This document shows, piece by piece, positions 7,967 through 19,300 of a DNA stretch of 64,000 bases. The position numbers and the translations under genes were made by a program. The stretch is from positions 372,001 through 436,000 of the forward strand of contig JAHLKD010000016.1 of NCBI GenBank assembly GCA_025526935.1, read 5' to 3'. Source of the DNA: Cladochytrium replicatum. Its lineage: Eukaryota > Chytridiomycota > Chytridiomycetes > Cladochytriales > Cladochytriaceae. The notes under the pieces were generated by a model that saw only the letters and a list, made by a program, of their open reading frames with translations, searched no databases and was not told where the DNA came from. Every line of letters starts with the position of its first letter. The stretch's first letter is position 1.

Positions 7967-10900
7967 TTATGGTGCTGGGGTTCCCGGGTTGTACGGAGTC
8001 GAAGGATTGTACGGCGTGCTAGGATTGTATGGCGTCGCAGGATTATACGGTGTATCCGGGCCAGTGTTGGGCACGCTCGTCATGCTCGGATATCCACCTG
8101 AACGACCAGCGCCAGATGGTCCTCCATGCCCCGGAGTGTTTGGCCCCATTCCTGGAGTGCCATACGCTGGTGTTGCGTGATCGTGATGCGCACCAGGTGT
8201 TCCAGGAATGTAAGGAGTCTCGGGTCCTGACGGCTCGCTGAAAATGAATGGTTAGTCCGTTATAAATACTCATACAACTATCAAGCCTACCCATATCGAG
8301 GAGTACGCCCACCTGGGTTCCATGCAGGCGTTTGGTTACCGCCGTAGTGAGGAGTACGACTTCCCGCGTCCCAAGCAGGAGTCTTGTTCCCTGCGTCCCA
8401 TGCAGGTGTCCGGCTTCCTGCATCCCAGGCAGGCGTTTTACTTCCTGCATCCCAAGCAGGTGTACGACCTCCCGCAGCAACACGGGGGGTTCGGCTTCCA
8501 TCCCAGGCAGGTGTGCGACCACCATCACCAAATGGATTCGGTGTTGCCGCACCATCGGCACCTGAGCGATACATCGGAGTTTTCCCTCCTGCTGCCCACA
8601 TAGGCGTTTTTCCTCCGTCGCGCCAGCCAGGTGTCATGCCGCCATCGAAACGTGGTGGACCGCGTGACGCCGGAGCACCACCCCAGCTTCCTCCTGTGCC
8701 GTTTAGAAGCTCGGAAGACGATATCGTCCGGCCACCTTCCTGGTGGATGCTCATTTTGTCGAGATCGACGTTTACGGTACGATAACTGGTGTGAAGCTCA
8801 ACGCGCGCGGATGCTTCCAAAACATCCTTCACTATGCCAAGGTACCCCTTGTACGGTCCTCCCGTAATGGTGACGGTTTTGGACAGCAATGGGTTTCCTC
8901 TTCCTCTGCCTCTTCCAGCAAAACCACCGCGGCCTCTGCTTGGGGGCGGAGCCATAATCCCTCGCCCACCACCACCGAACCCACCCCCACCTCCACGCTG
9001 AAAGAATGGTAATCAACTGCATGCAACAAAATAGAAATTGTCTCGAAAGCTTACTCCTTGTGAAGGCCGTCCACTCAAGGATATCAAGTTTGTGTTCTTT
9101 GTCACAAAAATTCCACCATTTTCCATCAACTCCCGGGAGTGTACGAAAACATGGGATCGGTAAACGTGCAAGACGGTACCCTTTTTACGCGCATCCGCTC
9201 CTGCCCCCGCCATCTGCACTGTGTCTCCAGACGTAATTGAGGTGTTATTCCCGTCTGTTGTGATTGCCCCCTTTGAGTTTCGTTTGCCTTTAATCTCCTG
9301 GTGCTTCTTCTTGGTAACTTCACCAAACTGGCTCAACACTGTGATATAATCAGGATCAATGCTCATGACAACACCGACATCAGAACTAGCATAGAGCTAT
9401 AAGCAAAATTAACCAGGTTGGTAGAATGCGATACATACCCAAAGGTAACCAGGTCATGTAGCTCGTATTTACTTCGTATCATTGTGGGAGCTGCTACAGT
9501 TCCAGAACTACCAGAATCTCCAGCTAGAGTTAAGTCTTTGATGAAAACTCGAAGCTAAACCTATGGTAAGTTTGTAGAATAAGCAATTACATCTAAAACT
9601 GCACACCGTAGCCTTCGAAGTGTCCGCAACAATCATGGCAAATGTGTTCTCGAGGGAAATAACAATTCCAGTTTCGTCACTGTGAACACCACGCATGATG
9701 CGAACGTGATCGCCTTCGGTAAATTTCTTGCGGAGATCCTTCAACGCAATTCGTAGTGTGTCCTGAGCCACAGTTTTGGTATATTATTGGCATCTATAAG
9801 AGTTTTGTTAAAACCGAACTTACCCGAAGTCCGTGCTGACGATTTGGGAGAACTATTGCAACCGTTCCGTCCACACTCTGCACTGATCCAGACACTCCTT
9901 TCAATTCTCCTTCAATTACTTCCACGTTGTCTCCAACTGTAAAGCTGTCTGTTTGAGAGTTAAGAGCTGTAGATAGTGCTCCCAGAGCGTTTCCATTCTC
10001 GGTTTCAAATTTGCCTATTTCATCCATCGATGGAACAACTCCCTCCGTCTCCAGAGCAATTGTCTTGATCTCTCGGATAACGAATCCGTCCTCTGTAAAG
10101 CTCTCATTTGGAAACCGTTGAGACCTTCGTAAATATTGTGATTAGAATGCGGTATGTGTGGTTAGAACGGGGTCTTACAAGTCACGGATTTGATCCTGTG
10201 GGACACGCTTTGCCGGTGGACGAAAAGCGACGGCCTTTTTCCGCTTGCCATTTGCGTTGACCTCATCCCGTCGACGTTCCGAGCCCGATGTATTCAAATC
10301 CAGTCTTGGAATCAATTTTACTTGCGCATCTTCACCAGTCGATGATACATCAACAACCTTCAAATATATCATATCCGATTACTCGCAATCCCTGAGATAG
10401 ATCGAAATACTACACTCACCTGACCAATGTCGCCACGGTACTTCCCCTTTTTGACTCGAACCCACGCCATAGGTTGCAGGTTTACCGCTTTGGCTTTGAT
10501 TGTTACTGCCGGAACCATCTCATTCACAGGAACCAACTTCATTCCAGTAAAGTAGACATTGTTGACACCGTTGATCGCTTCTGTCACAAAAGCTTGCTTT
10601 CGTGACTCAATGTAGATCATTCCAGGGGCATTCTCTCTGAAAAATGCCGAGAGAATTTCCATTGGTTTCCCCATCCGTTCTGCTTCCAAACACCGTCGAA
10701 TCAGTTGGAAAACAAGGTCACGCTCTCGCCCAGGCTACGGGTCGCGTGATGATGGGTTAGGATGTCAACATTTTTCTGTAAAGCCCGAAACTCTCACCCG
10801 GCACTTGACGAGCCATAAGTTGGGATCTTGGACCGATGGAAGCATAAGCTCCTTTGGAACATCCTCAAATTCCCCCTCTCCAAACCGAACAGCTCGTGTC

Positions 10901-11424
10901 GAGTAGCTTCTTGCGTACTTTTCACGGAAGCGACTTGCAATGTCTTCCGCGTCCATCTCATCATTTCGAAGATGTCGTTGGTGTAGTTCTCGATGGCCCG
11001 ATTCATCTCGAGCCCGAGCCTCCATCACTTCCTCAAAACCTTCCTCAGCCTGATCATAATCTGAACAAGAATTGATTTTTAAGCTTCAGATCGAGAGATT
11101 AACCTGACATCCAGGTTACCATCGTCTTCGTCAAACTCCTCGTCGTCCTCATCGACGGCCGCTTCGGTATCAATGAAAGAAATTCCCGTTCTCCTCTTCT
11201 TTCTTTTCTGTTTTTGTTCGCGGGAGCGATTACGATTTAATCTTTTGTGGAGCGTTAACGTTTCTTACAGGCTTTGATCTGGAGCGTTCTTCCTCCTCCT
11301 CTTCATCATCTTCATCCTCCTCGTCATCCTCCTCGTCGACTTCCTCCTCATTGTTAACCCTGGCATCCTCCTCCTCCTCCTCCTCGTCAGCCCCATTTTG
11401 CCTTTCTTCATCGTCGCTGCTCAT
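7967..11424 (-). CDS. SPT5: Transcription elongation factor SPT5, 11 exons
   Basis: Large subunit of DSIF, which with SPT4 binds RNA polymerase II (and I) and supports elongation. Exons (high to low): 11424-11269, 11207-11120, 11060-10798, 10734-10420, 10357-10179, 10124-9824, 9762-9607, 9554-9439, 9385-9055, 8997-8291, 8237-7967. All phases agree and introns are 52-63 nt. Order of domains: a Glu/Asp-rich N-terminus; the NGN domain (PNLWLVKCRPGRERDLVFQL, then MGKPMEILSAFFRENAPG); a chain of KOW domains (KKGKYRGDIGQVVDV, GDNVEVIEGELKGVSGSV, EGDHVRIMRGVHSDETG, ELHDLVTFGSDVGVV); an RGG-rich linker; a further KOW (GPYKGYLGIVKDV); and a C-terminal repeat region with two repeat types. The first in-frame ATG is 11424; the upstream GTG at 11448 is not needed. 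Convergent with the EF-hand gene, 75 bp apart. Confidence 0.96.
7976..8062 (-). repeat. SPT5 second repeat block (TPYNPS hexapeptides)
   Basis: The last exon ends with four to five tandem T-P-Y-N-P-x units (x is Ala, Ser or Gly), an 18-bp DNA repeat visible as recurring ttgtacgg on the plus strand. It differs from the nonapeptide block but keeps the Thr-Pro core, so it may add phosphorylation sites. Confidence 0.85.
8291..8535 (-). repeat. SPT5 CTR nonapeptide repeats (TPAWDAGSR type)
   Basis: Coding repeats with unit T-P-A-W-D-A-G-S/N-R/K, several in tandem plus degenerate flanking copies. This is close to the TPAWNSGSK unit of fission yeast Spt5, whose first Thr is phosphorylated by CDK9/P-TEFb kinases. 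At DNA level they make an imperfect 27-bp tandem array, a likely site of copy-number change. Confidence 0.88.
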
Positions 11425-11521
11425 GGCCGGTGTTGGATGCTCAGCCACAGCAGTAGTTCATGAGGAACTCCTTTTTTAATTCGACTTAAAACCTGATTGA
11501 AAAAAAAGTTATCTATTCCAG

Positions 11522-12150
11522 ATAGTACAAGAACAAGGTACATTTCTTCCAGTAACCACATCACAAATCACTTTGCAAGGTGAGGACTATCCAAACACAG
11601 AAATCGTGTTCAGCGAGTTTGCAGATAAGTACCTGGTGCTGATCACTCAGATGAACAAAGTCGGCACATTTGTGAGCAACAACCCTGGTGCATTCTTACA
11701 GCAAAATGCTGATCATTTGACTTCCCCGCAGACTCTCGCTATACCTGGTCCCGACTCTTCACCAGCTTCCAACCGTGTTATTCTCGGAGACGGAGATGAC
11801 ATGACTGGCCCTTTACTTGCGTCACAAGTGATGAGCGCAATCACCAGCTCAAAACCCGTAGTCGTGGACTGGGGTTGCGAGACAAACAGAGTCTGGGCAA
11901 ATCGCTGGTCGAGGATATTGTTCTTAATGTTTTGGTGGGAGGACGAAGAACACTGGTGTACCAATGTGATTCCTACCCCTCATCAACTCGGCAAAAATAT
12001 TTGTCAAAATAATCACAGCACAACGGATCCCTTGGTGCCACCAATAACGCGAATGGCAGCAGCGCATTTGCTGGCACTGGACTTGACGCAGCGACTGTCT
12101 TTAAGCTTTCTGATCTTCTTACTCAAATGCTTGCCGTGCTTGGTGCATAG
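11522..12150 (+). CDS. Proteasome assembly chaperone 3-like (PSMG3), with apparent frameshift
   Basis: Resembles PSMG3/PAC3 (yeast Irc25), which with PAC4 guides alpha-ring assembly of the 20S proteasome. Recognised by FADKYLVLITQMNKVGTF, then RVILGD and LGLRDKQSLGKSLVEDIVLNVL. Two clear introns: 11672-11731 (60 nt, phase 0) and 11956-12018 (63 nt). The C-terminus FKLSDLLTQMLAVLGA ends at TAG 12148-12150. Family resemblance continues across 11861-11880, but the frame changes by -1 at GTGG (11864-11867). This looks like one missing base; a 62-nt intron from 11829 could hide it but would remove conserved residues. The start is unsolved: from 11501 there is no ATG, and a possible first exon at 11423-11452 would overlap the SPT5 start codon. 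Identification moderate. Confidence 0.65.
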
Positions 12151-12372
12151 ACTCACTATGTATTCTCTTTTTTGGGATGCATGGGCCCTCACACTGCAAC
12201 GTTCTTGGTTAAAACCCATTACATTTTAGCATTATTTTAAGAGATCTTAAATACAGAGCTATCGTTGTCATGTAAAAGCTTTCTTCCGCAACCCAAGATG
12301 ATTGAAAAGCGATATGAAATTGAGAAGCCATATGAAAGGTTATTTCCGTTCATGTCAACGATAAACGCTTCA

Positions 12373-15300
12373 TCACATCAATCGCTTCTCCAATTCAGTG
12401 CCTTCCCCATCATCGTCCGCATGCTCCATCGTGAACATTAAAAAAAAAGAATTCCCAAACGCCTCCTTCCCAACCCGAAACACCAGCTCTTCCAGCTGTG
12501 CATCCCCATGCTCTTGATTCAAACCTTCCATGAATCGATTCCCACTCATCACCTGTCCAACCGACTCCACCAACGCCTTTCTCGCCAACTGCCGTTTATC
12601 TTCCCGTAGCGCTTGCTCGACTGCGCGGCCGAGGAGTGTGCGGCCCGCCAGCATGATCACTCGTCGCGAAGGTGGGACGAGGTAAACCCGGATCGCGCGC
12701 AAGTCCACGTCGTTCTCGTCTTCGCTTTCTTCACAAGGTGGAGTGAAGATCTCTGGAGAAGCCTCTTCGGTGACATGTGTGTATCTACGCCGGGGCGAGG
12801 ATAGTGGCCGAATATCTTTCATGAAGGCTTTCTTGGGCATTCCACGGCGGTTCATGTTTCGCACCATAGCCTCGAGGCTGTCGGGTTTTCCTTTATGGGG
12901 AGAGCCGGAAGCTTGGCTTTCTGTATCTTCGGATCCGGGTTGGCTCACGGCAATCAGTAGGAATCGGCATGCTGCACTGTTGCATACGTGCGCAGAGCGA
13001 ACGCAAGTGCAATCCCTGTTGACTGCATCTGCGAAAACAGGAGGAATGCTTCTGAGGAACCTGTAAATATCAGCTGTGTTGCTGTTGGCGTTCGCGGAGA
13101 ATCCTCTCGGCATTCGTTCCTTGATGGGTGAGAGCGAAAGGTCCGAACTCGCAAGAGACAGCCTTGAAGCCGAGCGGAAGCTTCTTGGCGAAACCCGCGA
13201 TTCTCCCAGTTTAGGCAGAAGACGTTCGGCGTCTCCCCATTGCTGGAGCATGAGAGCGGAGGCACCGATTTCCTGATCGAAGTAGAGAATTCTGTCGTCT
13301 GCAACAAAATCGCTCGCACCTAAAATTCCCTTCGTCCAGGTCTCGGCGATGCTAAGCAGATGGGAGTTTCCCATGATTCGATGCATTTCTAAACCTGAGA
13401 AGGCTACAAAATGAGAAAGCAAGGTTAGGTGATCCAACTACTGCAATTCAACCTATCACTCACCATTCAAACTATCCCTCAATCGAATCATCCATGGATC
13501 AAAAAAAGTCAAAAAGATCTTAAGAGCAGAAGATCCATTGCAACTGATACGCCTTGTTCGGTTAGCTTCGCTTTTAAAAGTTTCGATGCTCCTGATAGAT
13601 GTGGAAGGGTTGAGCGTTTTGACAGACGTGGATTTGAACGTCGAAATTGTTTTGACGGGCTGGGCAATATCATCCATGGCCGATCGAGATCCGATCGAAG
13701 CCTCAGTGAAGGCCGTGCTAGCTATATCGTCTAGAGATGAAGGGCTCAGTGAACCTCCACGCTCGGTTGAGCTCACTAGACTGCGAGTTACTCGATAAAA
13801 TCTGTTCGTCAGAACATTTTCCTCTACAAAGCGCTGCGTCTCTGGCTCTCCACGATGCTGACTGTAGACAAGGGAAGAAGTTTGATCACTCTGCCGAGGC
13901 TGGGAGACAGATTGAGCTTTCAGGATCGGGTATGCTGCAAGTGGAGAGCGTGGAGCTGTGGATTCCTGATTCCATCTAGCAACTTGAAGCTCACTGGTGA
14001 GAGTAGATATTACAGGAGCACGTTCTGCCGAATACGCCTGTTGAGCACCAGAGAAAATGTCCTTGAGCTCACCAATGTACGAATTCGTGCCACCGATTGA
14101 AGATTCTTCAAACACCTCGTTTTCCAAATCTGTTTGTCCAGCAGCCTCGTGGTCTCCTGTGTCAAGATTCGTGCGTTCATATGTATCAAGATCTCCGGTC
14201 AATACCACTCCGTCAGCTCCTTGATAAGTCTCGCGCTCCTCTTCAAGTTGATCCACGAGATTGCTGAGGTTACCCTTTCTCATCGCCCCTTCGAACACCA
14301 TCAGATCGAGCTTCTGACCAAATCCTTTCAAACGCATCTCGGTGCTTATCGATTGGCTCTCTGCCGACGACGGAAGAAGGTATTCTTGGGTTGGCTCAGC
14401 AAGATCAATCAGGTTCCCGACCTCTTCACTGACGATGTTCATATCTTGGTCCAATATTACCCGGCGAGGAGGAGAAACGGTTACATCTCCCTCCAAAATT
14501 GTAGAAGCCAGATTATCCGTTAGAAGCACACTATCACTGCTGGCTTCTCGATTGAGACCCGCGACGATCACATATCGCGGTTTGTGAGAGATCTCAAGAA
14601 TTGGCTGGTCGGGAACATATGCCTCCGAATTCAATACTGGAAGATCATCATCGTCTGGAGCTGAATCCCCTTGTTCCTCATCATGCGCTTTAATTGTGCC
14701 CGGGCTGGCCTGAGAGTCGTCTTCAGTGAGTCCTTGTCTCGTTTCAGTTTTCAGAGTGACTTTTTTGGCAACTTTTGAAAATGCTTCTGCTTTGATCTCC
14801 GCAAAAGAGCGAGTCTCAGTGGTCTTAACCGGTGAAACGCTCGCAGACTCTTCTGGTGGCACTGGTCTGTCCAACTCTGATAGCTCGTGTGTGTCAACAT
14901 GTTCTCGATCGTACGATCCTGATGCCACCAGTGAAGTAGAATCTTTCTGAATTTCAGATTGAGAAGTATTGTGATGGCTCGACTGTGACTCGCTCGACTG
15001 ATGCTCGATCGAATGCAGCGTGATTGCTCGGTTTTCGCTTGACATGACGCGGGCTACATCGTTGGTTTCCTCGTGGCGATTCATAGTGGTCGAAGAAACC
15101 ATGTCTTTTGGGTAATCATTACCGTTTTCAATATGATTTTTCTCCCTGGGCTCGAGCTTCTTCCGTGGAGCTAAAGTATGAGCTGGATTGACAGTTGCGT
15201 CAGGCGACGTTCGCTCTTCCAAAAGAAGTGGGAGCCCTTCAGTTCGCTTTGCCTGGCTTATAAATATACCTTTGGCTGCTCCAAACTCCCGAACTGGCTC

Positions 15301-15636
15301 GTCTCCGAAACATGGTTGGCACCCGCTCCCACGGTCCTCAAGCGAGAACTGTTGAAAGCGATGGTCGAAGGGTATACCCACTCCTTCAAGCCTCTGTGCT
15401 CGGAGCGTCCTCTGTTTCTGTCTTGAAATCTTGTACTGAGTCTCTGGAGCGACGTTTTGCGCAGGAGGGGCAAATTGGGTGATCTGACCATAAGCGTTCT
15501 CTAACGGGCGGACGTTTGGGAAAAGGTCTCTCTCGCACACTCTGCCAACATCCGTAGCTTTCCACAGGTAGAAATCTTCAACGAGTGCCTCGAGCTCGCT
15601 CCACCATTTCCGCTGAGGGCGGTAATAACCCGCCAT
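12373..15636 (-). CDS. Unrecognised 1067-residue protein, two exons
   Basis: Exon 1 is 15636-13464, the intron 13463-13404 (60 nt, phase 1), exon 2 13403-12373. I start at ATG 15636 because the longer frame only adds a GTG start. The N-terminus is compact and aromatic (YYRPQRKWWSELEALVEDFYLW). About 600 residues of Ser/Glu/Asp/Thr-rich, probably disordered sequence follow. The C-terminal third looks folded: GLEMHRIMGNSHLLSIAETW, a Cys-rich patch CTCVRSAHVCNSAACRFLL, and a final helical part (LAGRTLLGRAVEQALREDKR). I recognise no family. It is divergent from the Sfi1-like gene, 700 bp away. No signal peptide or membrane segment is obvious. Confidence 0.75.
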
Positions 15637-16339
15637 CGACAAGTCTGACACGAGCTTGCTCACGTGAAATGAAATGTGATGGAACTGTGGGTAGTTGGTC
15701 TGGCTGGAAGTTGCTGGGCGGGCATTTGGTCGTACCTAATTCATGGAAAAGCTCAGAACCAAAAAAACTGGTTTGTTTGTATTTAATATATTTGATCCAG
15801 TTATACACAGATTCTATTCCGAGGGACGAATATTCACGTTATAAACTTACTGCCTTTTTTGGACAGATTGCACCAACCGAAGAACCCAACCAAACTAAAT
15901 AACAGTTAACTCTCACTATCTACTCTTTGTGCATTCTTATGGCGGGATATTTGCACAAAAAATAAACGCATAAAGAATTTATTGTGAACTGTGACTTCGG
16001 ATCACGTTCATCTGCTCAGCGGGGATTTTCTATTCTATCATTTATGGTAAGGTTCTATGTTTCTATGACCTGTTCCAGCTATTTAAGCTGCACATTATTT
16101 CTATGAACTGTGGCCCATGATTTCCCATTTTACCACAGAATGCAAAACACACACTAGATCAATGCCATACGCACATCAAGCAAAGCACTGCGCATACATT
16201 GCGGCAACAACACCACAAAGACGTTTGGAGAGCTTCTTCAAAAGCACCAAACATAAAATGACATCAGTATCCTAGTCACTCAAATAACCAGCCCAGCAAT
16301 TTTCCTGTAGTCATTTCGCTCTTTTTAAGTCCATTTATT
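15637..16339. promoter_or_regulatory. 700-bp divergent intergenic region
   Basis: This separates the start of the unrecognised minus-strand gene from the start of the Sfi1-like gene. It is AT-rich with no convincing ORF or RNA gene. It presumably holds both promoters; I see no specific site. Confidence 0.45.
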
Positions 16340-19300
16340 ATGGATTCTGTGGTGCCTCAATGGGATGACGGAGTTTTGCTCAGAAGGAACAAAACGTGCG
16401 GTTGCACCGATCCCAGTTTGGACTCGCACGTGACTGCGATGTTGGCTGTGAACGAGATTGGCCCGAAGCGGGAGCAATATCTTGCCAGACGTGTCTTGTC
16501 GAGGCTGCGGGCGTTCATAGAATCAAATCGTTCAAGACAGAAGTGCTCGGATGACCATCGTAGAAAGACTCTGCTCTCTGCTGCGTTTTCCGGGTGGAAA
16601 GCATTCGTTCTAGAGGAGGGTATCCAATGGAAGATGAATGTGCGTGCCGACGTGGCGAGGAAGTACTCTTTGTACACAAAGCTTTTCAAATATTGGAAAT
16701 ACGCTCTCGGTCGGCGGGCAGAGAGACGAGTCGCCGAGCATCGTGCTAATGACTTTGGCAAGTTAATGTTCTGAACAGATATTGCGAAACATGACTTAGT
16801 TAGTTCCATTAGCCAAAGAAAATTTGCTGCGCCGTGCTCTTGACCGATGGATTCTGTATCATGATCACAGATTAGGATCTGTTCGACGCCGTTCGGAAGC
16901 ACAAGAATCACTCGCACGAATTCTTCAGAACCGATACTTCCAGTCGTGGCGGGCGAGGCTTCTCACTAGAAGATTTGTTCTGGCTCGCGAGCAATTAGCA
17001 ATTACGTGGCGAGATCTCCATGATTACAAAACTGCTTGGGCGAAATGGACGTCTCAATTGCAACGTTTGAGGGACCTGGATCAGAGATTGGAGCGAGCAG
17101 GAAAGATTTCGAATCGACATATTATGAGTAATGGATTTCGCGCTTGGATCATGTTCATGGAAAATCGCAGACACAAGATTTCTAAAGAAGGTTGTTACAC
17201 GAGGTTGAATATGAATCACATTCAATGGTTCAGCGGCCCTGATGCGTCTCTTAAGATCTCGCTTTTCAAAAATATAGGGTCGAGTTGGGAGGACGAGCGA
17301 TCAGAACATGGCGAGAACAATTTGCGTCCGTGTTAGAAGAGAAATCGCGATATGCAGAAGCTGCCGCGCTACACACCAGAATCACGCTTAAAAATTATCT
17401 GAATCTCTGGAAAGAGCGTAAGCTTGGCCCAATGTGCACATTCAAAACAGGCTTACGTGGTCGGCAGAGTCGCAGTTTGTCAGAGGTTTACATGATCTAG
17501 AAGATGCGGCCATCGAACTTCACATCAAAGGGCTGAAGGTAAGCCTTCAATTCTTGTCATGCTATAATGGGGAGCTCATTATTGTTCAAGAGACGGGTGG
17601 TAACCAGATTTCGGCACCTTGTTCAATTGAGATGGCTAGCGATCGGTCATGATATGACAAGGGTATGTATTCTAACAACATGCATGGAGTTCTCTCGGCT
17701 TACAGTGCAATACAGAAACTCACGCGCTCGTGGGCTTGCTGGGAATTTAAGCATCTGCAAGTTCAAGCGCGGATCGAAGAAGTATCACGAAGTGAAGGAA
17801 TCCGTTATCATTCCAAGAATTTGTTGCAGCGAACTTTTCGAACGTGGAGGATTCTCTTTCTTGATGCTCATTACAACAAGGTGAAGTTGCCAAATAAATT
17901 ACAAGCTAGTAGTCATATTAAATTGGATTATCTTAGTCCCAGCTTTTACTGGCAACTCAATTTCGCCGTCGGACACTTCTTAAGAGGTCGATTGCTGGAT
18001 TATCCAAAAATCTGGACTTCTCACACCTTAAGCAGCATGATTCGAAGATCGCAATGGCCTTTCAGTCTGTCCTATGGATTCGTAGATTTTGGAGTTTATG
18101 GTGCCTCAGAATGGCTGAGAGACTCGAGTTTGAAGCCAAAATGAAACAGGTGGGGTTGACATTTCATGTCGGATATGTGTGCTCAAACGTCAAAAAGGCA
18201 GCTGAGTTCCACCAATATCTTCTGGTTCGTAGAGGGCTCGTTGGACTTTACGAACATGCAAAATCTCGGTCGACATTACGGGACCATTTGGTCATTGCGG
18301 AAATATACCGCAATCGTAAGCTTGCGCGAAACGTGCTTCTGGGATGGTGGAATGTTACGGAGAGCTCAAATATTAAATTGATGCATTCTCGACTTGCTTC
18401 AAGGCATCGAGAAGTTGGCATGTTGAGGATGGTGTGGTCTCGGTGGTCAAAGGTCAGCATATGTTCGTTTGTTTCGGGATGCATTATCTCAATCCGTTTT
18501 CACCAAGCGGTTCTGCCAGATACAAGAAGACAGAATGAAGCTTAGGCTTGCGGTTGGACACTTCCAACGGTTATTGCTCTCAAAGGCAATATCAGCCTGG
18601 GGGGTAGAAAATGTTCTCTACGGACCTTCTTCGTATCTAACTTCAATCAGGTTTATGCACAGGGCAAGAATTCCGTCCGAATTAATATCAAGTTCTTTCT
18701 CGCTGCACAATCTGAACGCACGTTGAAGCACGTATTTGCGGATTGGCGTAAAAGAAGTTCTTATCTTAAGGACTGTCGAATTTACGAGTTAAACAAACAA
18801 GCCGAAGTCGACCGAGAGCTCTGCCGAACGGTAAGTCCCGCACTACTTCTCAACAAACTCTAACATTTCAAATTGACTAGGTATTTTTGGCATGGCGTTT
18901 ATATGCTGACCACAAAGCGCATATTAAACATGAGGAACGGGAAGCTTATCACCGAGTTCTAGAGGTTTCCAAGTTCGGTAATAACTATCTGAACAATTTG
19001 TTTTTCGATGCTGATTCTGTAATTGTAGTCAAGAAGCAATATGCCTTCAAGGGTTTGAAGGGTTTCGTTCAGATTCGTCATTACAAGAGATCATTGAAGT
19101 TGGCAGCAGATCATTTCATTCAATCCAAACTCCAAGAGCGGGCGTTCAAGCTCTGGACAGTTGTCCAAAAACACGCAGCCTGGGAAAAGGTATTATCGCT
19201 ATCTTGGTGAACTTAGTTTGAGCACTCATGCATTGATTGCATGGCAGATGGTCAACACAAAAGCGATTCACTTTCACGATGTTCTATGCCTCAAACACAG

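Noticed and set aside
8287-8785. Long plus-strand open frames over the SPT5 repeat region
   Set aside because: They are antisense translations of the TPAWDAG repeats; low-complexity repeats keep several frames open.
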